Assembly (NCBI GenBank): GCA_002339265.1
Contig: DDKG01000248.1
Coordinates: 1-35,129, forward strand
Reading direction: 5' to 3'
Length of the DNA stretch: 35,129 nt
DNA from: Massilia sp. UBA2604
GTDB taxonomy: Bacteria > Pseudomonadota > Gammaproteobacteria > Burkholderiales > Burkholderiaceae_D
The translations under genes and the position numbers were made by a program. A model generated the notes under the pieces. That model saw only the letters and a program-made list of their open reading frames with translations. It did not search any database and was not told where the DNA came from. Shown one piece after another: positions 9,619 through 17,109 of this stretch. The first letter of the stretch is position 1. Each line of letters starts with the position of its first letter.

Positions 9619-11103
9619 TCAATGAAGCGGTCGGGCGACCTGCCCGGTCCCGGCGAGGCCAGGGTTGCGGCGCGAGATCGCATACAAGCCGGCAAACACC
9701 AGTATGCCGTTAATCAACAGTAATTCCAGCCCGAGGCGGTAAGCGCCGAGCAGATAAGCCTGATTGTACTCAAGGATGGCGCACAGGACGGGGGCGCCGA
9801 TCGTCACCAGCGGGACAAGGCGGTCATTGGGCATGCGCGCGGTCAGCATGCCGAAGGCGAACAGGCCGAGCAAGGGGCCGTAGGTGTACGCCGCCAGCTT
9901 GAGGATCACGCCGATCATGCTCGGGTTGTCGGCCGCCTTGAAGCCCAGCACCAGCAGCAGGAACAGGAAGGCGAAGCCCAGGTGCACGCGGCGGCGCAGG
10001 CTTTCGGCCTGGGCCTGGGTCAGGTCGGTGCGGCGCTTGATGCCGAGCAGGTCGATGCAGGTCGACGAGGTCAGCGCCGTGATGGCGCCGTCGGCACTCG
10101 GGAACAGCGCCGAGATCAGCGCGATCAGGAAGATGATCTGCAAGGCCGCCGGCAGGTGGCCCATCACCACCGCCGGGAAGATCTTGTCTCCCGTGGCAGT
10201 GACGCCGACCGTGGGCGCGTACAGGTACAGCAGCCCGCCCAGGAACACGAAGGACAGCAGCACCACGACCAGCACTGCGGTCAGGGTCAGCATGTTCTTC
10301 TGCGAATCCTTGAGGGTCTTGACCGAGATGGTCTTCTGCATCATCTCCTGGTCCATGCCGGTCATGGTGATCGTGATCAGCGCGCCGGCGATGATCTGCT
10401 TGAGCCAGAAGTTCGGACTGTCGACATCCATCGTGAAGACCCTGGCCAGGCCCTGCGACTGCATCTGGTTCAGGCTTTCCGGGATCGACATGTTCAACTC
10501 GCCCAGCAGGATCCAGACGCAGGCGAACAGGCCGAACAGCATGCAGCTGGTCTGCAGGGTGTCGGTCCAAACGATGGTCTTGACGCCGCCCTGGTAGGTG
10601 TAGAGCAGGATCATGCCCAGCACGACCAGGGTGCTGAGCCAGAACGGCACGCCCAGGCTGTCGAGGATGATGGCCTGCAGGATGTTCACCACCAGGTACA
10701 GGCGCGCGGTGGCGCCCAGCAGGCGCGAGACGATGAAGAAGCCGGCCCCGCTCTGGTAGGCGCGCCGGCCCAGCCGCACGTCGAGGTAGTGGTAGATCGA
10801 GGTCAGCTGCAGCCGGTAGTACAGCGGCAGCAAGACGTAGGTGACGGCGAGGTAGCCGATCACGTAGCCGATCACGATCTGGGCGTAGCCGAAGCCGTCG
10901 ACGCCGACCGCGCCCGGCACGCTGACGAAGGTCACGCCGGAGAGGGTCGTGCCGACCATGCCGAAGGCGACCAGCATCCAGTTGCTGCTCTTGTTACCGA
11001 TGAAGAAGCTGTCGTTGTTGGCGCCTTTCGAGGTGGCCCAGGCGACGCCGAGCAGCAGTGCGAAATAAGCGATGAGGATGCAGAAGAGGAGTAGCGGGGA
11101 CAT
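9619..11103 (-). CDS. Sodium:solute symporter (SSS/SLC5 family)
   Basis: Integral membrane Na+-coupled transporter of 494 aa with about 13 hydrophobic segments. The family core is recognisable: GNKSSNWMLVAFGMVGTTLS and FVSVPGAVG in TM1-TM2, then YYRLQLTSIYHYLDVRLG, TYQGGVKTIVWTDTLQ (the conserved sugar/solute symporter signature region) and the ALFPSADGAITALTSS segment, which corresponds to the Na2-site helix. The substrate cannot be read from sequence; relatives transport sugars, sialic acid, proline, pantothenate or other organic anions. Next to sppA and a secreted protein there is no metabolic gene to suggest one. A plausible promoter lies at 11133-11161. The Shine-Dalgarno is weak. Confidence 0.9.
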   Translation of the reverse strand: MSPLLLFCILIAYFALLLGVAWATSKGANNDSFFIGNKSSNWMLVAFGMVGTTLSGVTFVSVPGAVGVDGFGYAQIVIGYVIGYLAVTYVLLPLYYRLQLTSIYHYLDVRLGRRAYQSGAGFFIVSRLLGATARLYLVVNILQAIILDSLGVPFWLSTLVVLGMILLYTYQGGVKTIVWTDTLQTSCMLFGLFACVWILLGELNMSIPESLNQMQSQGLARVFTMDVDSPNFWLKQIIAGALITITMTGMDQEMMQKTISVKTLKDSQKNMLTLTAVLVVVLLSFVFLGGLLYLYAPTVGVTATGDKIFPAVVMGHLPAALQIIFLIALISALFPSADGAITALTSSTCIDLLGIKRRTDLTQAQAESLRRRVHLGFAFLFLLLVLGFKAADNPSMIGVILKLAAYTYGPLLGLFAFGMLTARMPNDRLVPLVTIGAPVLCAILEYNQAYLLGAYRLGLELLLINGILVFAGLYAISRRNPGLAGTGQVARPLH

Positions 11104-11132
11104 GGGACGCCGAGGTTGATGTTTCGCTCAGC

Positions 11133-11161
11133 AATATACACCTTGCGCGCGCCTGGCCCAA
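11133..11161 (-). promoter_or_regulatory. Predicted sigma70 promoter for symporter-sppA
   Basis: Minus strand TTGGGC (-35), exactly 17 nt spacer, TATATT (-10), about 30 nt upstream of the symporter ATG. The -35 box sits in the 12-bp palindrome GGCCCTTGGGCC (11155-11166). The -10 is good; the -35 matches only TTG. Confidence 0.45.
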
Positions 11162-11183
11162 GGGCCGGCGCCGCGCCTGCCCT

Positions 11184-11630
11184 TCAGATTTCCTCGCCGC
11201 GCACCCGCGTGAAGGGACCGATGCAGGCCTCGATCGAGGCTTCGGCGCACAGCAGGAACAGCTTGCCGGACGGATGGAAGCGCACGAAATGGGTGGCGTT
11301 GGCGCCCGGCTTCATGACGTTGCCGGAGCAATCGGGCTTGCCGTTGTCCTTGGTGATGCGGTCGGTCAGGCGGTAGAAGCCGTCGGGATCGGGCTCGTTG
11401 GGGATCGTGTAGACGCTCTCGGAGATCTCGGCGGCGCTGGTGACCAGCGTGGTGCCGTCGGCGCGGAAGCGGTAGGTTTCGAGGCAATCGGTGTCGGGCA
11501 CCGCGAGGCGCCAGATGCCGAGGATCGGGTGATCGGAAGCCGGGCCCTGCGGTCCGCGCGTCGGCTGGGCCAGCGCCGGCAGGCAGGCGACGCTCAGGGA
11601 CAACAGCAACAGGCTGGCAACTGCGCGCAT
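11184..11630 (-). CDS. Small secreted protein with four cysteines, function unknown
   Basis: 148 aa. I do not recognise the family. I chose the ATG at 11630 because AAGGAG lies 6 nt upstream and it opens a typical signal peptide (MRAVASLLLLSLSVACLPALA, cleavage near residue 21); a longer upstream reading has no such signal. The mature part, about 125 aa, starts with HPILGIWRLAVPDTDCLETYRFRADGT, which resembles the opening of lipocalin-like or copper-resistance-type small beta-barrels (LGxW plus 'F..DGT'), but this is a weak likeness. Cysteines occur in DTDCLE, PDCSGN, FLLCAEA and EACIGP, enough for two disulfides, fitting export to the periplasm or beyond. It sits between the NYN gene and the symporter, all on the minus strand. 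Confidence 0.7.
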   Translation of the reverse strand: MRAVASLLLLSLSVACLPALAQPTRGPQGPASDHPILGIWRLAVPDTDCLETYRFRADGTTLVTSAAEISESVYTIPNEPDPDGFYRLTDRITKDNGKPDCSGNVMKPGANATHFVRFHPSGKLFLLCAEASIEACIGPFTRVRGEEI

Positions 11631-11704
11631 GGCGGGCTCCTTCGCGGCCGGATGGCGCCTGGCCGGGCTCGGACAGGCGATGCCATTATTGCATCGGCGC
11701 CCAG

Positions 11705-11726
11705 GGGATGGCGCACGCGCCATCCC
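11705..11726. terminator. Strong stem-loop downstream of the NYN gene
   Basis: GGGATGGCGC-AC-GCGCCATCCC, a perfect 10-bp stem, begins 15 bp past the stop of the 11741-13177 gene. There is no T-tract on either strand, so it is not a classical intrinsic terminator. It may mark a processed 3' end or help Rho-dependent stopping. Confidence 0.45.
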
Positions 11727-11740
11727 TGCCCTTCGATGGA

Positions 11741-13177
11741 TCAGCCGTTCTCGCTGCCGGCCTTCGGCTTGGCCGGGCGGCGCGCGCGCGGCGCGGCCTT
11801 GCGCGCCGGGGCCTTGTGGGCCGGGCGGGCGGCTTTCTTGCGTGCCGGCTTGGCTTCGCCTTCGGCCTCTGCCTCGGCTTCCGGCTCTGCCGGCTCTGCC
11901 GGCGCCGCGGCCTCCTCGATGGCTGCTGCCTTGGCCGCTTCTTCCGCCAGTTTCTTGGCGGACGGCTTGCGCGGCGTGCGGCGGCGTTCCTTGACCGGGG
12001 CCGCTTCAGCCGGCGCCTCCTCCTGCGCGGCCGACGCTTCCGGCTCGCTCACGAACAGCGTCGGCTGCGAGGCCGGCTGCTCGATGGCCTGGGCCTCTGC
12101 TTCGGCTTCCGACTCGGTCACGAGCGGTTCCAGCAGGGCCGGGATCTGCGCCGGGGCCGACGCCGGCTCGGCGCGGCCACCCTGCTTGCGGCCACCGCGG
12201 CCGCGGGTACGGCGGGTATCGGGCATGGCTTCTTGCGGCGCGCCTTCGACCGGGGCGATGGCGTCGACCAGGTCCTGGACCACCGCTTCCGGCGCCTGGG
12301 CGACGTCCTGCGCCGCGGCCTCGACGCTCGGGACCACGACCGGCGCGTTGGCGCTGCGGAAAACGTAAGTGCCCGACTTCTCGTCGCGGCCGAACTCGAA
12401 CAGGCCGCGGGTCTGCGCTTCTTCGAGCAGGTTGCCGAAGGTGCGGAAGCCGTAATAGGTCTCGGAGAAGTCCGGACGGCGGCGCTTGAGGGTGTCCTTC
12501 AGCAGCGAGGCCCAGATCTTGCCGGTGTCGCCGCGCTCGGATACCAGGGCATCGAAGGTCTCGACCACCATGTCCAGCGCCTGCACCTTGCGCGCCTCAA
12601 GTTCTTCCTTGCGCTTGTCGTCGCTGGCATTGGGGCGACGATTGGACTGGCCCTTGCGCGCCTCCTGCTCTTCCTTGCGCTTGGCGGTGGCGCGGTTCTT
12701 TTCGCGCACCAGGTCGTCATAGAAGATGAATTCGTCGCAGTTGGCCACCAGCAGGTCGGAGGTCGACTGCTTGACGCCGACGCCGATCACCTGCTTGGCG
12801 TTCTCGCGCAGCTTGGAGACCAGCGGCGAGAAGTCGGAGTCGCCGCTGATGATGACGAAGGTATTGACGTGCGATTTGGTGTAGCACAGGTCGAGGGCGT
12901 CGACGACCAGGCGGATGTCGGCCGAATTCTTGCCCGACTGGCGCACGTGCGGGATCTCGATCAGCTCGAAGTTCGCCTCGTGCATCTGGCCCTTGAAGGT
13001 CTTGTAGCGGTCCCAGTCGCAGTAGGACTTCTTGACCACGATGCTGCCCTTGAGCAGCAGGCGCTCCAGCACGGGGCGGATGTCGAATTTCTCGTAGTTG
13101 GCGTCGCGCACGCCCAGTGCGACGTTTTCGAAGTCGCAGAACACCGCCATGCTGATGTTGTCGGAAGATGAGGCCAT
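11741..13177 (-). CDS. NYN-domain (PIN-like) RNase with OST-HTH/LOTUS domain and basic Ala-rich tail
   Basis: 478 aa. Residues 9-155 form a NYN/LabA-type PIN-like nuclease domain with the expected acidic residues: FCDFENVALG (Asp15), SADIRLVVDALD (Asp87, Asp93) and SGDSDFSPLV (Asp113, Asp115). A charged coiled segment (157-197) leads to an OST-HTH/LOTUS RNA-binding domain at about 198-275 (GKIWASLLKDTLKRRRPDF, YYGFRTFGNLLEEA). The last 200 residues are low complexity: acidic Ala/Glu/Pro-rich, then a strongly basic end rich in KPARKKAARP-like repeats resembling histone H1 or AlgP-type tails. The NYN-LOTUS order is known in bacteria, and RNA turnover is the usual prediction. No Shine-Dalgarno is obvious; a TATAAT box lies upstream. 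RNA substrate unknown. Confidence 0.88.
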   Translation of the reverse strand: MASSSDNISMAVFCDFENVALGVRDANYEKFDIRPVLERLLLKGSIVVKKSYCDWDRYKTFKGQMHEANFELIEIPHVRQSGKNSADIRLVVDALDLCYTKSHVNTFVIISGDSDFSPLVSKLRENAKQVIGVGVKQSTSDLLVANCDEFIFYDDLVREKNRATAKRKEEQEARKGQSNRRPNASDDKRKEELEARKVQALDMVVETFDALVSERGDTGKIWASLLKDTLKRRRPDFSETYYGFRTFGNLLEEAQTRGLFEFGRDEKSGTYVFRSANAPVVVPSVEAAAQDVAQAPEAVVQDLVDAIAPVEGAPQEAMPDTRRTRGRGGRKQGGRAEPASAPAQIPALLEPLVTESEAEAEAQAIEQPASQPTLFVSEPEASAAQEEAPAEAAPVKERRRTPRKPSAKKLAEEAAKAAAIEEAAAPAEPAEPEAEAEAEGEAKPARKKAARPAHKAPARKAAPRARRPAKPKAGSENG

Positions 13178-13218
13178 GAGTTGTTGTTTTCTGGTAATAA
13201 GTGGACAAGCTAACGGCG

Positions 13219-13224
13219 ATTATA
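13219..13224 (-). promoter_or_regulatory. -10 box of the NYN gene promoter
   Basis: A perfect TATAAT on the minus strand, preceded by TTGCG, about 42-47 nt upstream of the ATG. The -35 (GGCGAA area, 13242-13247) is poor. It is the only consensus -10 in the divergent region on this strand. Confidence 0.5.
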
Positions 13225-13380
13225 CGCAACCGCAGGGGCTTTTCGCCGCCCCGCTCGCTCGCATGCGCATGCGCAGCCACCACCATGCCAGCATCCGGCG
13301 ACATTTCCACTTGTTTCATACAGCGAAGCAAGGCAGTTACCAATCGTGCATACAAGGATTGTGACCGCTTCAATTGTCCG

Positions 13381-13408
13381 TTTAACACGCCCGCTTCTGC
13401 CCTATAAT
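13381..13408 (+). promoter_or_regulatory. Promoter of the hybrid kinase at 13436
   Basis: TTTAAC (13381-13386), 16 nt spacer, perfect TATAAT (13403-13408). Predicted transcription start is near 13415, about 20 nt before the ATG at 13436. This placement rules out the upstream in-frame ATG at 13346 as the start. Confidence 0.6.
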
Positions 13409-13435
13409 TTCGGCTCCTGCAACCGGTCTTCGACG

Positions 13436-15367
13436 ATGCTCCCTGCTACCCTGTTCGAGTCAGCCTTCAACAGTTCGCCCTTCGGGCACTACCTGCTGTC
13501 GCCCACGCCTGACGCGATCATCCTTGCCGTCAACGATGCCTTCCTCAAGGCGTCGTCGCGCACCCGCGAGGAACTGGTCGGGGTCAGCCTGTTCGAGGCC
13601 TTCCCCGGCAACCCGGACGATCCGGACGATACCGGCGAAACCGACCTGCGCGCCTCGCTCGACAAGGTGCGCGCAACCGGCCTGCCCGACACACTGCCGG
13701 CGGTGCGCTATCCGATTCCCGTGCTGCTGCCCAATGGCCAGACGGTATTCGAGGAACGCTTCTGGACCTCGACCAGCACGCCGCTGTTCGGCCCCGGCGG
13801 TGAACTGGTCTGCATCTCGCACAGCAACAGCGACGTCACCGCCCAGATACGTTCCGAGGCGGCCGTGCGCGAAAGCGAGAAGCGCTTTCGCGCGCTGACC
13901 AACGCAACGGCCGAAGTCATCTATCGCATGAGCCCCGACTGGACCCAGCTGCGCCATCTCGAGGGACGCGGCTTTTTGAAGGACACGGCCGATACCAACC
14001 GCTTCTGGCTCGAAGAATACATCCCGCCCGAAGACCAGGAACGGCTGCACCAGGCGATCGAGCACGCCATCCGCCACCGCTCGGTGTTCGAGCTCGAGCA
14101 CCGGGTGCGGCGCGCCGACGGCAGCAGCGGCTGGACCCTGTCGCGCGCGGTGCCGATGTTCGACGCCGCCGGCGAAGTCTACGAATGGATCGGCGCCGCC
14201 AGCGACATCACCGAGCGCAAGGCGGCCGAAGAAAAGCTGCGCGAGGCCGACCGCCGCAAGGACGAATTCCTGGCCATGCTGGCGCACGAGCTGAGGAATC
14301 CCCTGGCGCCGATCGGCGCCGCGGCCGAGCTGCTGCAGCGCATGAAGCTGGACGAGGCGATCATCAAGCGCACCAGCCAGATCATCGGGCGCCAGGTGGG
14401 CCACATGACGGCGCTGATCGAAGACCTGCTGGACGTCTCGCGCGTCACGCGCGGCCTGGTACAGCTGGAGACCGAGCCGCTCGACGTCGGCGCCGTGCTG
14501 CACGAGGCGGTGGAGCAAGTCATGCCGCTGATCCAGGCGCGCCGCCACGACCTGGCGCTGCGCCTGCCGCCGCCCGGCACGCTGGTCGCGGCCGACCGCA
14601 AGCGCCTGGTGCAGGTGGTCGCCAACCTGCTCAACAACGCGGCCAAGTACACGCCGGAGGCCGGCCGCCTCGAGGTCGGCGCCTTCATCGACGCCGAACA
14701 GCGCCTGTGCATCGAGGTGGTCGACAACGGCATCGGCATGGCGCCCGAGCTGACGGCGCGCGTTTTCGAGCTGTTCGCCCAGGCCGAGCGCTCGTCCGAC
14801 CGGTCCTCGGGCGGCCTGGGGCTGGGCCTGGCGCTGGTGAAAAGCCTGGTCGAGCTGCATGGCGGCGTGGTCGCCTGCGACAGCGCCGGCCCGGGCCGCG
14901 GCAGCCGCTTCTCGGTCTGCCTGCCGCTGCTCGAACGCCAGGCCGACGCCGCCGCCCCGCCCTGCGAGGACGCGCATTGCGCCGCGCAGCCGGGATCGCT
15001 GCGCGTGATGGTCGTGGACGACAACGTCGATGCGGCCGTCACCCTGTCGATGCTGCTGGAGTCGGGCGGCCACCAGGTCGCGGTGGAGCACGATGCGCTG
15101 CGGGCGCTGGAGTGCGCGCGCCGGTTCCGGCCCCAGATCTGCCTGCTCGACATCGGCCTGCCCGAGATCGACGGGCTCGAACTCGCACGGCGCCTGCGCG
15201 CGCTGCCGGAAGCGGCCGATGCCCTGCTGGTCGCGGTCACCGGCTACGGCCAGGCGCGCGACCGCGACCAGATCCTCGGCGCCGGCTTCGACCACCACCT
15301 GGTCAAGCCGATCGACACCGGGCGACTGTATGCGCTGCTGGAAGGCGCGGCGGCGACCGCCGCCTGA
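13436..15367 (+). CDS. PAS-domain hybrid histidine kinase with C-terminal receiver
   Basis: Cytoplasmic two-component sensor of 643 aa from the chosen ATG; no TM segments. Order: PAS-like domain (about 5-135), a second PAS with PAC (about 145-265, ending GAASDITERKAAEEKL), HisKA with the phosphoacceptor His284 in MLAHELRNPLAP, HATPase_c with N-box NLLNNAAKYTPEAG, G1 DNGIGM and G2 GGLGLGLALV, and a receiver domain with Asp572 in CLLDIGLPEIDG. The start is set by the TATAAT promoter and the sensible start of the PAS domain; no Shine-Dalgarno is seen. No separate response regulator or output gene adjoins it directly. The signal is unknown; soluble PAS domains suggest an internal redox, light or small-molecule cue. 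Confidence 0.93.
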   Translation: MLPATLFESAFNSSPFGHYLLSPTPDAIILAVNDAFLKASSRTREELVGVSLFEAFPGNPDDPDDTGETDLRASLDKVRATGLPDTLPAVRYPIPVLLPNGQTVFEERFWTSTSTPLFGPGGELVCISHSNSDVTAQIRSEAAVRESEKRFRALTNATAEVIYRMSPDWTQLRHLEGRGFLKDTADTNRFWLEEYIPPEDQERLHQAIEHAIRHRSVFELEHRVRRADGSSGWTLSRAVPMFDAAGEVYEWIGAASDITERKAAEEKLREADRRKDEFLAMLAHELRNPLAPIGAAAELLQRMKLDEAIIKRTSQIIGRQVGHMTALIEDLLDVSRVTRGLVQLETEPLDVGAVLHEAVEQVMPLIQARRHDLALRLPPPGTLVAADRKRLVQVVANLLNNAAKYTPEAGRLEVGAFIDAEQRLCIEVVDNGIGMAPELTARVFELFAQAERSSDRSSGGLGLGLALVKSLVELHGGVVACDSAGPGRGSRFSVCLPLLERQADAAAPPCEDAHCAAQPGSLRVMVVDDNVDAAVTLSMLLESGGHQVAVEHDALRALECARRFRPQICLLDIGLPEIDGLELARRLRALPEAADALLVAVTGYGQARDRDQILGAGFDHHLVKPIDTGRLYALLEGAAATAA

Positions 15368-15410
15368 ACCGGCGCGCTTTTTCAGGCTTTCACGATCGGC
15401 GCCGGGCAGC

Positions 15411-15416
15411 GATAAT
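15411..15416 (+). promoter_or_regulatory. Possible -10 box for the 15446 gene
   Basis: GATAAT (5/6 to consensus) lies 30 nt upstream of the ATG. The matching -35 position (TTTCAC, 15388-15393) is weak. Low confidence. Confidence 0.3.
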
Positions 15417-15445
15417 GCCGCGCATCTTAAGCAATCATCGACCCC

Positions 15446-15871
15446 ATGCAAGCACACAAAGCCCATTACCTGCAGCTGCGTCCCCACGACGCCCTGCCCG
15501 ACCTGAAACACCTGGCGCCGTTCATGGCCGTGGTCGTGATCGACGACGACAGCGACGAGATGTGGCGCTGGGACGTGGTGCGCTGGCTGGTCGATTCCGG
15601 CTGCCGCTACATGCTGGCCTGGGGCAAGGAGTGCGCGAGCTGGAACGAGGCGGTCGAGGATGCCGCCCTGGAAGCGTTCGACTACGAAGACGTCGCGCCC
15701 GAACAAGCCGTGCTGACGACGGCGCACGAGGACGAAGACCTGGACGAGGTGTTCTGGTTCGCCCGCCACCGCGCCAGCCATCCTGCGCTGCGTTTTTCCA
15801 CCGCGGTAATCCTGCACGTGGCGGTGCGTGGCCGGCCGGACGAATTGCTGGCGCAGTTCGCCGACGCCTGA
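15446..15871 (+). CDS. Acidic conserved protein, function unknown
   Basis: 141 aa, strongly acidic, no signal peptide or TM segment. Recognisable blocks are HYLQLRPHDALPDL at the N-terminus, PFMAVVVIDDDSDEMWRWDV, WLVDSGCRYMLAWGKECASWNEAV in the middle, and AHEDEDLDEVFWFARHRASH plus TAVILHVAV near the end. I recall similar proteins as a widespread domain of unknown function (possibly DUF7684), but I cannot confirm the family name. The alternation of hydrophobic strands and helices suggests one compact alpha/beta domain. Its stop is 17 bp from the convergent DUF1810 gene. Nothing in the context gives a role. Confidence 0.75.
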   Translation: MQAHKAHYLQLRPHDALPDLKHLAPFMAVVVIDDDSDEMWRWDVVRWLVDSGCRYMLAWGKECASWNEAVEDAALEAFDYEDVAPEQAVLTTAHEDEDLDEVFWFARHRASHPALRFSTAVILHVAVRGRPDELLAQFADA

Positions 15872-15888
15872 GCGGCGGCCGCCCGAAC

Positions 15889-16305
15889 TTACACCCTCGC
15901 CAGCGTCTCCGGGTCGGCCTCGCCGTCGAAATACTTGTCGATGCAGGCCTGGAACACGGCCTCGTCCGGCGCCACGTCGGCGAACAAGGTCATCGACGAA
16001 CGGAATTTCAGTTCGTCCGGATAGCCGAAGATCTCGTGCGCGGACGGCCCGTCGAGCGCGGCGACGATGCCGGCGCATTCGCGCAGGCGCCGGCCCAGCA
16101 CCGGATGGGCCAGGTAGGCGGCCGCCTCGTCCTCGGAGCCGATGGCATAGCGCTGCGCCATCTCGCTATTGCCCAGCCCCTTAAACTGCGGAAAGACGAA
16201 CCACATCCAGTGGCTGCGCTTGTGCCCGGCCCGCAATTCGGCCAGCACGGTGGCATAGACCGGCTCCTGCGCCTCTACGAAGCGCGCCAGATTGAAGTCA
16301 TCCAT
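15889..16305 (-). CDS. DUF1810 family protein
   Basis: 138 aa, the usual full length of DUF1810 proteins. Family hallmarks are visible: FNLARFVEAQEPVYATVLAEL at the N-terminus, HWMWFVFPQFKGLG, SEMAQRYAI, a central LAHPVLGRRLRECAGIV and FGYPDELKFRSSMTLFA. The family is common in proteobacteria and has no settled function; some entries carry a misleading 'calpastatin' label. The start ATG is preceded by a long purine run GGGGGAGGG about 8 nt upstream, an excellent ribosome site. It is divergent from the DUF3820 gene, 66 bp apart. Confidence 0.88.
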   Translation of the reverse strand: MDDFNLARFVEAQEPVYATVLAELRAGHKRSHWMWFVFPQFKGLGNSEMAQRYAIGSEDEAAAYLAHPVLGRRLRECAGIVAALDGPSAHEIFGYPDELKFRSSMTLFADVAPDEAVFQACIDKYFDGEADPETLARV

Positions 16306-16371
16306 GATGTTTCCCTCCCCCTTGTCACCGAAATGCTACAACGTCATCGTTGTTTGCTAAAGTACCGCACG

Positions 16372-16584
16372 ATGAACGCCGAACACCTCTCCCTCCTCCT
16401 CGTCCGAGAAATGCCCTATGGCAAATACCAAGGCCGCAAGCTGGCCGACCTGCCGGGCCACTATCTGGGCTGGTTCGCTCGCGAAGGCTTTCCGCGCGGC
16501 GAGCTTGGCCAACTGCTGGCGCTGATGTACGAACTCGACCACAATGACTTGCGGGGCCTGCTCGATCCGCTGCGACCTAGGTAA
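16372..16584 (+). CDS. DUF3820 family small protein
   Basis: 70 aa. The core EMPYGKYQGRKLADLPGHYL followed by GWFAREGFPRGELGQLLALM is the DUF3820 signature, listed in Pfam as 'putative quorum-sensing-regulated virulence factor' from a Pseudomonas member. The name comes from expression data and the biochemistry is unknown. The same fold type occurs as a C-terminal add-on of some DEDD exonucleases, so nucleic-acid binding is possible. It lies at the 3' end of a much longer open frame; only this part from the ATG at 16372 is a real gene. The Shine-Dalgarno is poor. Confidence 0.82.
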   Translation: MNAEHLSLLLVREMPYGKYQGRKLADLPGHYLGWFAREGFPRGELGQLLALMYELDHNDLRGLLDPLRPR

Positions 16585-16627
16585 TACCCTCTAGCAATAC
16601 ACCCGCCAAAATCCTGCTGGGCATCGG

Positions 16628-16633
16628 TATAAT
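16628..16633 (+). promoter_or_regulatory. -10 box for the orphan response regulator
   Basis: A perfect TATAAT lies 25 nt upstream of the ATG at 16658. The -35 position (GCCAAA, 16605-16610) is poor, which hints at activator dependence or a weak promoter. Confidence 0.5.
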
Positions 16634-16657
16634 CGAACATTCAACCAAGAATCCACC

Positions 16658-17056
16658 ATGCTCAACGAACACGCTCCCGCGCCCCTGGTCCTGGTGGTCG
16701 AGGACGACGACCACATCGCCCAGGTATTGCGCTTCATGCTCGAACGCCAGGGCTATCGCGTGACGCACCTGGCCGACGGCCGCGCCGCGAGCGAGTACGT
16801 CGCCGCCACTCACGAGATCCCCGACCTGGTGCTGATGGACGTGATGCTGCCCCATCTCGACGGCTTCGAGATCGTCGCCCTGGCCCGCGCGCGCGCCGAG
16901 TGGTCGACGGTGCCGATCCTGATGCTGACCGCCAAGAACACCGAGCGCGACACCGTGCGTGCGCTCGACGCCGGCGCCAACGACTTCGTCAGCAAGCCCT
17001 TCCAGCCCAACGAATTGCTGGCACGCGTGCGGCGTCTGCTGCTGCCGGCTGGGTAA
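16658..17056 (+). CDS. Single-domain response regulator (receiver only)
   Basis: 132 aa containing only a receiver domain. All active-site residues are present: the acidic pair in VVEDDDH, phosphoacceptor Asp61 in LVLMDVMLPHLDG, Thr91 in LMLTAKN and Lys113 in FVSKPFQ. There is no output domain, so it works through protein-protein contact (CheY- or Spo0F/DivK-like relay) or as the detached receiver of a hybrid kinase. Candidate partner kinases in this window are those at 13436, 18470 and 24220, but none is adjacent in an operon. A TATAAT box lies 25 nt upstream. Confidence 0.92.
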   Translation: MLNEHAPAPLVLVVEDDDHIAQVLRFMLERQGYRVTHLADGRAASEYVAATHEIPDLVLMDVMLPHLDGFEIVALARARAEWSTVPILMLTAKNTERDTVRALDAGANDFVSKPFQPNELLARVRRLLLPAG

Positions 17057-17109
17057 TCCCCCCCCGAAGCGGGCGCTGCGAATCGCACGGCTCGCTTACA
17101 CTGGAGGGC

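Noticed and set aside
7766..9625. 619-aa plus-strand frame opposite sppA
   Set aside because: Antisense shadow; sppA has an intact Ser-Lys dyad and full family length.
11679..11695. Inverted repeat GATGC-N7-GCATC with an AATAAT core upstream of the secreted protein gene
   Set aside because: Short, with no matching -35; could be a promoter element but evidence is too thin to list.
13460..16078. 872-aa minus-strand open frame
   Set aside because: Spans the hybrid kinase and the next gene antisense, crosses real gene boundaries and shows no domain.
14185..16371. Long plus-strand frame leading into the DUF3820 gene
   Set aside because: Out-of-frame shadow of the kinase; only the last 70 codons (from 16372) are a real gene.
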